A DNA stretch of 64,000 bases from NCEH01 sp002257205 (GCF_043195105.1 NZ_JBAFWO010000001.1), one strand, 5' to 3'. Positions 9,059 to 17,692 are shown, numbered from the stretch's first letter. A program made the numbers and translations. Notes: generated by a model from the letters alone, not told the origin.

Positions 9059-9394
9059 TCAGGTCGGCGCGCAATAGAGCCCGTAGAGGGTCTCCAGCAC
9101 CGCGCGCACCTCGCGGCTGGCGAGCCTGTAATAAATCGTCTGGGCCTCGCGCCGGGTGGTCACGAGTCCTTGAAGGCGCATCTTGCCCAGATGCTGGGAC
9201 AAGGCGGACTGGCTGAGCCCGGCCAGCATCGCAAGATCGCCCACCGATCGCTCGCCCTCCATCAAATGGCACAGCACCAGAAGCCGCTTGGCATTGGCCA
9301 TGGAGGACAAAAGCGCAGCCGCTTCCTCCGCGCGCGTCTCAAGCACGGGAAGGGGCGGTTTTGAGGATGTGGCCGGCGACGGGACGATTGACAT
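9059..9394 (-). CDS. ArsR-family repressor, SqrR/BigR (persulfide/sulfide-sensing) type
   Basis: 111-residue winged-helix repressor with helix-turn-helix LAMLAGLSQSALSQHLGKMRLQGLV and wing REAQTIYYRL. Cys42 (VLCHLMEGERSV) and Cys108 (LYGLYCAPT) have the 66-residue spacing of the C41/C107 pair of SqrR, which forms a tetrasulfide bridge on exposure to reactive sulfur. Metal-site motifs of the ArsR/CadC type (CxCxxC) are absent. It diverges from a DUF2892 membrane protein, a typical BigR/SqrR target. On the minus strand a TATAAT lies right before this ATG, so an internal GTG (Val17) remains a possible start, but the cysteine numbering favours the long form. Confidence 0.85.
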   Translation of the reverse strand: MSIVPSPATSSKPPLPVLETRAEEAAALLSSMANAKRLLVLCHLMEGERSVGDLAMLAGLSQSALSQHLGKMRLQGLVTTRREAQTIYYRLASREVRAVLETLYGLYCAPT

Positions 9395-9421
9395 ATTATA
9401 ACATTCGAATATACGTATTAA
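9388..9421 (+). promoter_or_regulatory. Promoter and operator between the ArsR repressor and the DUF2892 gene
   Basis: A consensus -35 TTGACA (9388-9393) is followed after 16 bases by TATACG (9410-9415), or alternatively by tattaa (9416-9421). Between them sits the palindrome attcgaat (9403-9410), with atacgtat (9411-9418) next to it. BigR/SqrR-type repressors bind AT-rich palindromes with ATTC/GAAT halves. A repressor bound here would block this promoter and also cover the start region of its own gene. Confidence 0.65.
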
Positions 9422-9444
9422 ATAACTTATATGAGGAGGCTGCC

Positions 9445-9663
9445 ATGGTCAATGTCGGAACTTTCGATCGGGCCGTGCGTGCGCTCGCCGGCATCATATT
9501 GCTTGTTCTTCCCTTTGTGCCGGCGGGCGCCGGCGCGCTCGCGGGGATGGGCGCCTGGATCTGGATCCTGCCCGCGATCGGCGTGGTGCTTCTGCTCACG
9601 GCGCTGTTCCGCTTCTGCCCGGCCTACACCCTGCTCGGCATCCGGACTTGCGCGACCAAGTAA
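9445..9663 (+). CDS. YgaP-like/DUF2892 inner-membrane protein
   Basis: 72-residue protein with two hydrophobic spans (ALAGIILLVLPFVPAGAGALAG and WIWILPAIGVVLLLTALFRF) and the family ending FCPAYTLLGIRTC. DUF2892 domains occur alone or fused to rhodanese (E. coli YgaP) and accompany sulfide and thiosulfate detoxification genes. The start is set by a strong gaggagg ribosome site five bases upstream of ATG. It is expressed from the promoter controlled by the divergent ArsR-type repressor. The gene that should follow is decayed, so this may be all that remains of the target operon. Its biochemical role is not established. Confidence 0.85.
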   Translation: MVNVGTFDRAVRALAGIILLVLPFVPAGAGALAGMGAWIWILPAIGVVLLLTALFRFCPAYTLLGIRTCATK

Positions 9664-9678
9664 AGAGGCTGGACGACC

Positions 9679-9783
9679 ATGACTCCCTTCACCACTCTCG
9701 CTTCGGCAGGATGCTGATCGGCGTGCCCGCCTTGCTGCTGCAGGTGCCTCATCAACGGCCTGTCGCTGTTTGATCCCGAGCTT
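9679..9783 (+). pseudogene. Remnant of a YeeE/YedE-like sulfur transport gene
   Basis: After a good start (ATG at 9679) the frame reads MTPFTTLASAG then hits a stop. The next frame continues RMLIGVPALLLQ and a third gives LINGLSLF, which in order resemble the beginning of YeeE/YedE membrane proteins (start, LIGLxxALLLLLNG). Two frameshifts and loss of everything after the first membrane segment make it a wreck. YeeE/YedE genes usually follow BigR-controlled DUF2892 genes, which supports the reading. The stretch is short, so identity is tentative. Confidence 0.4.
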
Positions 9784-9805
9784 TGATGGTGCACTCTTTT
9801 CAGGA

Positions 9806-10203
9806 ATGGAAGGATGCGCCGTGGGCCAGGTTCTCCATGGATGCACCACGACGGCAGAGGCCGTCCGCCGGGCGATACAGCATAGTCAAGAAAGCCTGAG
9901 GGCACTGGCAAAGCGCTGCGGGATCAACCAGAAGACAGTCACCAAACGCAAGAAGCAGACCTCTTGCGCGGATCTTCCGATCGACCGGAAGGACGCCAGG
10001 TCGACGATCCTGTCCGTGGGGGAGGCGGCGATCGTCGTCGCCTTCCGCAAGCACACCCCGTGCCGCTCGACGACTGCCTACGCCCGAAAGGCGAGAAATT
10101 TCATCTGTATGTGGGCATCGACCGCACCTCGCAGTTCGCCTTTGCCCCGCTCGAACATCTAGCCGGCGAGCCGCTCGCGCTGGTAGGCGAGCAGGTCCAG
10201 TGA
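9806..10203 (+). pseudogene. Decayed IS481-family transposase
   Basis: The first part reads TTTAEAVRRAIQHSQESL then RALAKRCGINQKTV, the typical helix-turn-helix start of IS481-like transposases, through VVAFRKHT. Near 10055 the frame shifts to PVPLDDCL and then jumps to GEKFHLYVGIDRTSQFAF, the segment leading into the catalytic core. About 70 codons between these blocks and the whole catalytic C-terminus are missing. No terminal repeats could be identified. The fragment runs up to the stop of the opposing DinB gene. Confidence 0.85.
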
Positions 10204-10668
10204 GGGCGCCGCGTCCCGGCCGCCGATCAGCGTGAGCAGGCAATGCACCTGCCCGCGATGGTGGGTCTGGTGGTTGAACACATGATCCAGCGCTTCGCTC
10301 AGAACCTGGGTGAACCGCCGGCCGGAACTGTTCGCATAGCTGAATTCGGCCGCAAGCCGCGCTTCATCCAGCCCGGCGATGAAGGCGTGGATGCGGGCAT
10401 CCTCGGCGATCCGCGCCGCGCGCAGATCGGCCAGCGCCTCGTGGAGGATGGTATCCAGCGCCGGCTGCGGCCGGTCCGCCTGCGTGAAGCGATCGAGCCA
10501 GATGCGATCCGCCACCAGCAGGTGATTCAGCGTGCCGTGCACCGAACCGAAAAAGGCGCCACGGCCGGCGCGGAAATCCGCATCGTCGAGCCGGGCGGCG
10601 GCATCATACAGGCGCAGATTGGCCCAGGAATTATAGCCGGCGAATTCCAGATAGGGGCGCAGGGTCAT
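10159..10668 (-). CDS. DinB-family putative metal-dependent protein
   Basis: 169-residue four-helix-bundle protein. It starts MTLRPYLEFAGYNSWANLRLYDA, the usual DinB opening, and has the metal-ligand histidines in HGTLNHLL (about residues 45-52) and in HVFNHQTHHRGQVHCLL (about 129-145). Members bind a divalent metal and include thiol-dependent S-transferases, but no substrate can be assigned here. The IS481 remnant ends at its 3' side; the gene is full length and appears intact. Confidence 0.85.
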   Translation of the reverse strand: MTLRPYLEFAGYNSWANLRLYDAAARLDDADFRAGRGAFFGSVHGTLNHLLVADRIWLDRFTQADRPQPALDTILHEALADLRAARIAEDARIHAFIAGLDEARLAAEFSYANSSGRRFTQVLSEALDHVFNHQTHHRGQVHCLLTLIGGRDAAPSLDLLAYQRERLAG

Positions 10669-10778
10669 GGCAGGCTCGCATCGCAGTCGGCGCCAGCCTC
10701 GGCCGGTCGCCCGGACATGAAACGGGCGCCCCGAGGGGCACCCGCAATCATCTCAAGCGGTCATTTTACGTGCACAGC

Positions 10779-13169
10779 TCAGCGCCGGAAGCCGCCGCCC
10801 CCGAAGCGCGCGCCGCCTCCGAAGCCGCCGCCGCCGAAGCGGTCCGCGCCGGCATTGATGCGCTGGTCGCTCCACTGGCGCGCCTGGCGCTCCTGGTCGA
10901 GACCGGCCGGCGCCGCATTATGGTCCACCGACTGCCAGCCGGAGGAGGTGGCCTTGTTCCAGCCGGTGTCCGAGTGCTGGTAGACGTTGCCGTCATGGTC
11001 GGCATAGACGTTGCCATTGTTCCAGCCCACCGTATTGCCGGTGCGCTGGTTGGTGGCGACGCCCTTGCTGTCCACGTCCACATGCCCGTCTTCGCGGCTG
11101 ACCGAGGTGGTGGAGGCGTGGGCGGTGCCGGCAGTGGGATTGACGCCGGTGGATTCGCGCGTCGCTTCCTTGTTGCCGGTATAGGCATTGCCGGTCACCG
11201 ACGCGCTCGATTGGCCGCGCGCCCCGGTGGCGGGGTTGTAGCGGGAATTGTCGCGGGCAGCGCCATAATTGCCGGTATACGGATTGAACGCCGCCGCCGA
11301 GCGGCCGGCGAAATCGGTGCCGCGGGCCGTGGTGCCGGACCAGGCGCGCGAGGACCAGCCAGTGCCGTTGGCGGTCACGCCCCAGGAATGGGCCACCACC
11401 GCATCGCCGCCCCAGCGGCCATACATGTTGGTATAGTTGAGATTGGAATAGCCCCAATGGCCGCCCCAGGGGCCGGCGCCCCAATAGGGCCCCCAATAGG
11501 GGTTCACGGCGGCGCCCCAGGCCCAGCCGGCGGCGAAGCCGAAGCCGAAGCCCACGGTGGCGCCGAGCGCGAAGCCGGCGCCATAGCCATAGGTCGCCGG
11601 GCAGCCATACCACCAGGTGGCCCCGGCATAGCCGGTGCAATAATAGCCGCTGCCATAGACCACGGTGCCGCCGGGCGCGACCATCACGCCCATATAGCCG
11701 GGGGTGTAGCCGACCACGACGGTCTCGGGCTGCACCGAATAGATCCGCACATAGGTCACATAATGCACGGGCGAGGAGACCGGGATCGTATAGATCACGT
11801 CCGGCACCGCGTCAGCGACCCGCCAGGGACCCGTGGGCGAGGCGGAGACGAACCACACGCCCTGCGAGACCATGTAGAAGCGGTTCGAGCTGACCTGGAT
11901 CACCGGCAGCGGCGTGTTGACGGCATATTGCAGGCTGGTGCCGGTGATCGCCACGAATTGCGGCGCGCCCTGATAGGTGACGCTGCCGGCGGTGGAGCGC
12001 TTGACGGTCGCGGTCTGGGGAATGGTGGCGGCGATGGCCGCTTCCTTGGCCTGCGGCGTTCCCGCCACCGAAACCAGCACATTGGCCTTGGGATCATGGG
12101 GCGAGATCTTGGCGAAATCCGCCGGCAAGGCGTCGGAGGCGACGAAGGCCCAGGGTCCGCGCAGGTCGGTGGCGCGGAACCAGCGGCCCGAGATCAGTAC
12201 ATAATAGGCGTTGTTGGTGGGATCCATGAACACCGCATGGTCGGCATTGCTCATGGAGAGCAGGCCGGTGCCGGCGACCGGGAGCATCTGCGGCTGGCCG
12301 TTGGTCTGCACCAGCTCGGTCGGGGTTGCCGAGACATAGATCGCCGGGGGCGGGGTGATCGGCTTGCCGTCCTGCGCCAGCAGCGGGTCGGGCGCATTCT
12401 GCTTGGCGGCGATCTTGGCCGCGTTCTGGAGCGCGGTCGCGGGCTGGGGCGTCACCACCCAGGTGCTGTCGAGGCTGCTGGTCTCATACCAGGTGCCGGC
12501 AGCCTGGAGATGATAGGCGCCCTTCTCGTCGCGCAGCATCAAGGGCCGCGTGTTGATGACGCGCTGGAAGCCCTTCGCCCCGTCAACGGGCTTGAGGTCG
12601 GGATCGCCGGAGATCAGCACCAGCACGGTGAGCGTATCCGTGAAGACGATGTGCGGCGGGGTGTTCTCTACCGGCTGAGTCTTCAGAGCGGCGATCTTCT
12701 GGTTGACCGCATAGCTCGCCTGGAGACGGTCCAGCGCCACGGTGATGCCGTTCGGCGGCAGGCGCTTGGTGAGCGCTTCGCTGATGGAGGCCGCCTTTTC
12801 GGGCGCGGTGGGCACTTCCACCTTGGTGATGGCGATAGTGTCGAGATGGACCAGGCCCTCGGCCTTGTCGACCGTGGTGATGGCGGTGAAATCGGCGAAG
12901 CCATAGGTCGGCGCGCCATCCTTCGGGCCGATGGCGACGGCGGCGCGGCCGCCGATCTTGTTGCCGTCCCAGCTGTTGATCTGCGGCTGGTAGAGTTCGA
13001 GCCGGCTGTCGCCCACGTCGAAATCGCGCGGCCACGCGAGCCCCGCGCCCGGCGCCGGGGTCTGCTGCTGGGCCGGCGGCTGCTGCCCGTACGCGAAGGG
13101 CGCTGCGAGCATGGACGCGATGGTCAGCGCGGTGATCGCGCTGGTGCCCTTAAGCCGCACTTTCAGCAT
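10779..13169 (-). CDS. Large secreted Gly/Tyr/Trp-rich protein of unknown function
   Basis: 796 residues from the preferred ATG (MLKVRLKGTSAITALTIA); an upstream ATG seven codons earlier gives a poorer signal peptide. Signal peptide with likely cleavage after AYGQ. Residues ~35-550 form a mixed alpha/beta region with repeated pieces such as YYVLISGRWFRATDLRGPWAF and FYMVSQGVWFVSASPTGPWRV. A Gly/Trp/Tyr-rich hydrophobic stretch (about 555-640) follows, then a Asn/Thr/Ser/Gly-rich tail with repeats (NPYTGNYGAARDNSRYNP, GNVYADHDGNVYQHSD) ending in GGGGF motifs. Related proteins in Hyphomicrobiales are often labelled carbohydrate-binding family V/XII, a label I cannot verify. Probably exported or cell-surface. 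An 800-codon open frame on the opposite strand is a compositional shadow. Confidence 0.8.
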   Translation of the reverse strand: MLKVRLKGTSAITALTIASMLAAPFAYGQQPPAQQQTPAPGAGLAWPRDFDVGDSRLELYQPQINSWDGNKIGGRAAVAIGPKDGAPTYGFADFTAITTVDKAEGLVHLDTIAITKVEVPTAPEKAASISEALTKRLPPNGITVALDRLQASYAVNQKIAALKTQPVENTPPHIVFTDTLTVLVLISGDPDLKPVDGAKGFQRVINTRPLMLRDEKGAYHLQAAGTWYETSSLDSTWVVTPQPATALQNAAKIAAKQNAPDPLLAQDGKPITPPPAIYVSATPTELVQTNGQPQMLPVAGTGLLSMSNADHAVFMDPTNNAYYVLISGRWFRATDLRGPWAFVASDALPADFAKISPHDPKANVLVSVAGTPQAKEAAIAATIPQTATVKRSTAGSVTYQGAPQFVAITGTSLQYAVNTPLPVIQVSSNRFYMVSQGVWFVSASPTGPWRVADAVPDVIYTIPVSSPVHYVTYVRIYSVQPETVVVGYTPGYMGVMVAPGGTVVYGSGYYCTGYAGATWWYGCPATYGYGAGFALGATVGFGFGFAAGWAWGAAVNPYWGPYWGAGPWGGHWGYSNLNYTNMYGRWGGDAVVAHSWGVTANGTGWSSRAWSGTTARGTDFAGRSAAAFNPYTGNYGAARDNSRYNPATGARGQSSASVTGNAYTGNKEATRESTGVNPTAGTAHASTTSVSREDGHVDVDSKGVATNQRTGNTVGWNNGNVYADHDGNVYQHSDTGWNKATSSGWQSVDHNAAPAGLDQERQARQWSDQRINAGADRFGGGGFGGGARFGGGGFRR

Positions 13170-13359
13170 TAGCGTTTCCTCTTCCCTCATTGCCCGCCCT
13201 ATGGCGAAGACCTAGCATTTCCGATTGCTTTCGTCAGCCGCGCCACGCGATGCGCGTAAGCTTGACGGGAGTGTAAAAACGGCTCGCTAATAAGGTGCGT
13301 CGCCAGGTCTCAGGCGATGGTGCGGGGATGCGGCTGCATCCGGGCAGGGAGAAGACAAC

Positions 13360-14049
13360 GTGAAGAAATACGTTGCGGAATGTCTTGGCACGGCAACGCT
13401 CGTGCTGTTCGGCTGCGGCGCCGCCGTGCTGACGGGCGTAGGGGGCGGCCATCTGGGAATCCTGCCGATCGCCTTCGCGTTCGGCCTCGCCGTGACCTCC
13501 ATGGCCTATGGCATCGGCCATGTGTCCGGCTGCCACATCAATCCCGCCGTCACGCTGGGCGTGTGGGCGGCCGGGCGGCTGCCCCTGTCGCAGGTGCCGA
13601 AATACATCCTCGCCCAGATCATCGGCGGCATTCTCGGCGCCGGGATCCTTTATCTGATCGTCTCGGAAAGGCTCTCCGGCTTCAATGTCGCCACCGAGGG
13701 CCTGGGGCAGAACGGCTGGGGCGAGGGCTATCTGGGCGGCTACGGGCTGGGCGCTGCGGTGATGGCCGAGCTGGTGGGAACCTTCGTCTTCCTCGTGGTC
13801 ATCCTCGGCTCGACCTCGCGGGCCGGCATCACCCAGGCGGCGGGCCTCGCCATCGGCCTGTCGCTGGTGATGATCCACATCGTGTTCATCCCGGTGACCG
13901 GCGTGTCGGTCAATCCCGCGCGCAGCATCGGCCCGGCGCTGTTCGCCGGCGGCAAGGCGCTGGCGCAATTGTGGCTGTTCATCATCGTGCCGCCCATCGG
14001 CGCGATCCTGGCGGGATTGCTGTTCCGCTTCCGCGTGCTGGAAGACTGA
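13360..14049 (+). CDS. aqpZ: Aquaporin Z
   Basis: 229-residue water channel with six spans and the two pore motifs HINPAVTLG (~residue 61) and SVNPARSIGPALF (~residue 186). The selectivity-filter Arg follows the second NPA, and HVSGCHINPA has the Cys typical of AqpZ. The start is a GTG (MKKYVAECLGTATLV) with cagggaga upstream; the length equals E. coli AqpZ. It stands alone, divergent from the large secreted protein. Confidence 0.95.
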   Translation: MKKYVAECLGTATLVLFGCGAAVLTGVGGGHLGILPIAFAFGLAVTSMAYGIGHVSGCHINPAVTLGVWAAGRLPLSQVPKYILAQIIGGILGAGILYLIVSERLSGFNVATEGLGQNGWGEGYLGGYGLGAAVMAELVGTFVFLVVILGSTSRAGITQAAGLAIGLSLVMIHIVFIPVTGVSVNPARSIGPALFAGGKALAQLWLFIIVPPIGAILAGLLFRFRVLED

Positions 14050-14258
14050 GGCGCGCGCCGAGACGGGAGGGGGCGCTCCCCGCCCGCTTTGGTGCCCGCT
14101 TTCGCGCGCCTTTCGCCGTCCGCCTTGCACCCTTGCGGCAGCTCCGTGCGGCGCGCAGGGGTGCGGTGGGCGTCCACATGCCATGCACCGCCGCGCGGCG
14201 CCTGAGCCTTGCCACCCGCGCGGTTCGCGGCTAAGCCCGCAGAAAGCGTGAGGATAGA

Positions 14259-15356
14259 ATGGCTCAGGACGGTCTCAATTATCGCGACGCCGGGGTCGAC
14301 ATCGATGCCGGGAACCGGCTCGTCGATCTCATCAAGCCGCTGGTGAAGGCGACCGCCCGGCCCGGCGCCGATGCCGATATCGGCGGCTTCGGCGGCCTGT
14401 TCGATCTCAAGCGCGCCGGTTTCCTCGATCCGCTGCTGGTCGCCACCACCGACGGCGTGGGCACCAAGCTGAAGATCGCCATCGAGACCGGCAAGCACGA
14501 CACCATCGGCATCGACCTCGTCGCCATGTGCGTGAACGATCTGGTGGTTCAGGGCGCCGAGCCCTTGTTCTTCCTGGATTATTTCGCGACCGGCCACCTG
14601 ACCCCGGATGTCGGCGCGCAGATCGTCGCCGGCGTCGCGCGCGCCTGCAAGGAGGCGGGATGCGCGCTCATCGGCGGGGAGACCGCCGAGATGCCGGGCA
14701 TGTATTCGGAAGGCGACTACGACCTCGCCGGCTTCTCCGTGGGCGCGGTGGAGCGCTCCGCCGTGCTGCCCCGCCCCGATGTGGGGCCGAACGATGTGAT
14801 TCTCGGCCTTGCCTCCTCCGGCATCCATTCCAACGGCTATTCGCTGGTGCGCCGGATCGTCGAGCGCGCGGGCCTCGCCTGGGACGTGGAGGCGCCATTC
14901 GCGCCCGGCGTGCATCTCGGCGTGGCCTTGCTGGAGCCCACCCGGCTCTATGTGCGCAGCGTGCTGGGTGTCATCCGCCAGACCCATGCGGTGAAGGCGC
15001 TCGCCCATATCACCGGCGGCGGCATCACCGAGAATCTGCCGCGCGTGCTGCCGCAGGGCATGATCGCGCGCATCGACCTTTCCAATCTCATCGTGCCGCC
15101 GGTGTTCCGCTGGCTCGCCCAGGCGGGCGGGGTGGCGCCGGAGGAAATGCTCCGCGCGTTCAATTGCGGGGTCGGCATGGCGGTGGTGGTGGCGGCCGAG
15201 GACGCGGAGCGGGTCGCCGACGCGTTCGCCGACATGGGCGAAAGCGTGATCCGCCTCGGCGTCATCGAGCCCGGCGAAGGGGCTGCCCACGTGGTCTATG
15301 ACGGCACGCTGGGGCTGGATGCGCCGGGGCGTGGTGCACCGGAGGCTGGCGCCTGA
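14259..15356 (+). CDS. purM: Phosphoribosylformylglycinamidine cyclo-ligase
   Basis: 365-residue AIR synthase, fifth step of purine synthesis (FGAM + ATP to AIR). It has the PurM/SelD fold marks: LTYRDAGVDI-like start (LNYRDAGVDIDAGN), FGGLFDL, the ATP-binding TTDGVGTKLKIA and GETAEMPGMY, and GGGITENLPRVLP. Its stop and the purN start share one base, giving a purMN operon with translational coupling. The ATG follows a gtgaggata ribosome site. Confidence 0.97.
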   Translation: MAQDGLNYRDAGVDIDAGNRLVDLIKPLVKATARPGADADIGGFGGLFDLKRAGFLDPLLVATTDGVGTKLKIAIETGKHDTIGIDLVAMCVNDLVVQGAEPLFFLDYFATGHLTPDVGAQIVAGVARACKEAGCALIGGETAEMPGMYSEGDYDLAGFSVGAVERSAVLPRPDVGPNDVILGLASSGIHSNGYSLVRRIVERAGLAWDVEAPFAPGVHLGVALLEPTRLYVRSVLGVIRQTHAVKALAHITGGGITENLPRVLPQGMIARIDLSNLIVPPVFRWLAQAGGVAPEEMLRAFNCGVGMAVVVAAEDAERVADAFADMGESVIRLGVIEPGEGAAHVVYDGTLGLDAPGRGAPEAGA

Positions 15357-16006
15357 TGCACAAGAAGCGCGTCGCCATCCTGATTTCCGGCCGGGGCTCC
15401 AACATGGCGGCCCTGGTGAAGGCCGCCGAGGCGCCCGATTTCCCGGCCGAGATCGCCCTCGTCGTCTCCAACCGGGCGGATGCGGCGGGCCTTCAATTCG
15501 CCGAGGAAGCCGGCATCCGCACCATGGTGCTGAGCCATCGCGATTTTTCCGACCGGATCGCCTTCGATGCCGCGCTCGATGCCCATCTGCGGATCGAGGG
15601 CATCGAGATCATCTGCCTTGCCGGCTTCATGCGCATTCTCACCCCCTGGCTGGTGGAGCGCTGGCGCGACCGCATGATCAATGTGCATCCCTCGCTGCTG
15701 CCGAGCTTCAAGGGCCTCGACACCCATGCCCGCGCGCTGGAGGCCGGCGTGCGCTTCCACGGCTGCACGGTCCATCTGGTGCGGCCCGAGATGGACGACG
15801 GGCCGATCGTGCTCCAGGCGGTGGTGCCGGTGCGGCCCGACGATACGCCCGACACCTTGGCGGAGCGCGTGCTGACGCAGGAGCACATCATCTATCCGCG
15901 CGGGCTGGCGCTTTTGGCCGGCGGGCGGATCCAGGTGAAGGACGAGCGCGCCCTCATTTCCGGCGCGCGCACCCCCCTCGACGTGCTGATCGCGCCGCGG
16001 GTGTAA
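15356..16006 (+). CDS. purN: Phosphoribosylglycinamide formyltransferase
   Basis: 216-residue folate-dependent GAR transformylase, third step of purine synthesis. Motifs: VAILISGRGSNMAALV at the N-terminus for phosphate binding, LAGFMRILTPWLVERWRDRMINVHPSLLPSFKGLDTH containing the catalytic Asn-His-Asp region (NVHPSLLP), then GCTVHLVRPEMDDGPIVLQ. Overlaps purM by one base. Confidence 0.97.
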   Translation: MHKKRVAILISGRGSNMAALVKAAEAPDFPAEIALVVSNRADAAGLQFAEEAGIRTMVLSHRDFSDRIAFDAALDAHLRIEGIEIICLAGFMRILTPWLVERWRDRMINVHPSLLPSFKGLDTHARALEAGVRFHGCTVHLVRPEMDDGPIVLQAVVPVRPDDTPDTLAERVLTQEHIIYPRGLALLAGGRIQVKDERALISGARTPLDVLIAPRV

Positions 16007-16014
16007 CGCAGCCT

Positions 16015-16051
16015 GGCCGGCGGCGCGGTCCGGCGGCGCCTCGGCCTTTTT
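16015..16051 (+). terminator. Rho-independent terminator after purMN
   Basis: GGCCG and GGCGC arms pair with GCGCC and CGGCC around a GC-rich loop, followed by TTTTT. It sits nine bases after the purN stop. Confidence 0.55.
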
Positions 16052-16085
16052 CGTGATGTGACCCGCCGCGAAGGAACAGGTGGGC

Positions 16086-16745
16086 ATGACCTCCTCGCCG
16101 TCGAAGCCGGGCGCCGCGCGCCATCCCCTGGTGCTCGCAACCCTGATGACCGCGGCGGCGGGCTATGTGGACGCCGTCGGCTATGCCCAGGCGGGCGGGC
16201 TCTATCTCTCCTTCATGAGCGGCAATACCACCCGCCTCGGCACCGCGCTCGCGGCGCTGAACCTGCATGTGCTCCTCGGCACGGCCATGGTGATCTGCGC
16301 GTTCGTGATCGGCGCGGTGGCGGGCACGCTGGTGGTGGAAGCGCCGGTGCGCCGGCCGATGCTGGCGGTGCTCGGGGTTGAAATCGCTCTGCTGTGCGGC
16401 GCGCTGGCTTTGGTGGCGGCGGGCAGCCTGATGCCGCCGCTGTTCCTGATCTCCATCGCCATGGGCATGCAGAATTCCGCGCACCAGGTGGTGCTGGGTG
16501 CGGATGTGGGCAAGAGCTTCGTGACCGGGGCCCTGTTCAGCTTCGGCCAATCCCTGGTTGCGGCGGCCAAGGGCCGCGTGCGGCCGATGGAATGCGCGAT
16601 CTACGGCCTCTCCTGGCTCACCTTCATCGCCGGCGTGGCGCTGGGCGCCCTCACCGTCACCGCCTTCGGCCTGTTCTTCGCCTTGCTGATCCTGGTGGGG
16701 GCGCTGGGGGTGGCGATGATGGGGATTTGGATGGGGTGGGTTTAG
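16086..16745 (+). CDS. DUF1275 (YoaK) family membrane protein
   Basis: 219-residue protein with six predicted hydrophobic spans and the family signature AAAGYVDAVGYAQAGGLYLSFMSGNTTRLG near residue 20. Function is unknown across the family. The ATG (MTSSPSK) is preferred over a GTG two codons upstream, because aaggaa lies at a good distance from it. It follows the purMN terminator, so it is likely a separate unit. The last gene before a clear drop in GC. Confidence 0.88.
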   Translation: MTSSPSKPGAARHPLVLATLMTAAAGYVDAVGYAQAGGLYLSFMSGNTTRLGTALAALNLHVLLGTAMVICAFVIGAVAGTLVVEAPVRRPMLAVLGVEIALLCGALALVAAGSLMPPLFLISIAMGMQNSAHQVVLGADVGKSFVTGALFSFGQSLVAAAKGRVRPMECAIYGLSWLTFIAGVALGALTVTAFGLFFALLILVGALGVAMMGIWMGWV

Positions 16746-16867
16746 GGGGGGGCTTTCTGCGGGTTCTTTGTGGGCGGATCTGCGGTTTGGGGCGAATTTT
16801 GGCGAGAATCTTCGTGCACTTTTGTGCGCTGTCTAAGTATTTCCAACTGCAATTATCTAAATTTCAC

Positions 16868-17692
16868 TTAAGAATTGCGTGCTTGCCACGTTTCCAAAAT
16901 AAAAATTGCCATTGTATGTGCGGCGTGAACAGCAAGCCGAGCGTGCCGTCCATCTATCTTGTATAGTTTCGCAACATGTCCGTGTGCGGACCCCTCGTGA
17001 GTCCGGAGGGCGCCAATGCCATCCGTAATGCTATAAAGGCCTGTCAGAATGCGTTTCAAATCATCGTCAGCCACTGACGCGGGTGACAAGCCTAGGTGTT
17101 TCGCAACTTCGGTCCAGAGAGGGGAGAGAGTTTGCTTATTGGGTAGCGTCCCAACCTCACTTTGTAGATAATGCTTGCAAACTGCCTCCAAAATAGCGCT
17201 CGCAGCTGTTATGGCGGCGGGGGGGTCAATTGAGATTCTGTCGTAGGCTCGCTTGTACTCGGCTTCGACGGCCGATAATCCGTCTGCATTTAATAGCTCC
17301 GCAAGTGACTTAGACGGCCCCGTCAGCTCAGCGCCGACGACATAACCGCCACGTTGGTACGTCAGCCCCTCTTTCGCCAAGGCGCTTTTGATCTGCTCAC
17401 GCGGATCGCCTTCCGCTATATACGATTCCAGTCTGAAGGAGCTTGGCTCGACATCCATGAGATCGGAAATTAGTGAGCCTAAAAGTGCAACCGAATTTTT
17501 CGTCTCGTTATTTGCGATCTTAAGCCAGGTTAGGCATTTGTGAGTTTTATTGCCTACAGGAGGGCTTCCAGGAAATCCTGCTTTCATGAACATAGCATCC
17601 AACTCGCTGTGAGTATAATGCTTGTCGAGAATTGGTGCGAGAAGGCCGATTATCGACTGTGGAATAAGAGGCATCGGTTGATGTATCCGCAT
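16868..17692 (-). CDS. Abortive infection family protein (Abi_C-type C-terminus)
   Basis: 274 residues. The C-terminal ~110 residues match the Abi_C pattern: AITAASAILEAVCKHYL, then LWTEVAKHLGLSP, DDLKRILTGLYSITDGIGALRTHEGSAHGH and LAVHAAHTMAIFILETW. The Arg-Thr-His and Ser-Ala-His-Gly residues are the hallmark of this family, which occurs in phage-exclusion genes. The N-terminal ~110 residues (LIGLLAPILDKHYTHSELDAMFMKAG) are a separate helical domain. Codon use and base composition are much more AT-rich than neighbours, pointing to recent acquisition. No restriction or toxin partner is adjacent. Antiphage activity is inferred from the family only. Confidence 0.75.
   Translation of the reverse strand: MRIHQPMPLIPQSIIGLLAPILDKHYTHSELDAMFMKAGFPGSPPVGNKTHKCLTWLKIANNETKNSVALLGSLISDLMDVEPSSFRLESYIAEGDPREQIKSALAKEGLTYQRGGYVVGAELTGPSKSLAELLNADGLSAVEAEYKRAYDRISIDPPAAITAASAILEAVCKHYLQSEVGTLPNKQTLSPLWTEVAKHLGLSPASVADDDLKRILTGLYSITDGIGALRTHEGSAHGHVAKLYKIDGRHARLAVHAAHTMAIFILETWQARNS

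Noticed and set aside
10770..13172. 800-codon open frame on the plus strand opposite the large secreted protein
   Set aside because: It is exactly antiparallel to a gene with a signal peptide and ribosome site, and its translation is low-complexity Gly/Ala/His/Arg/Asp typical of GC-driven antisense frames.
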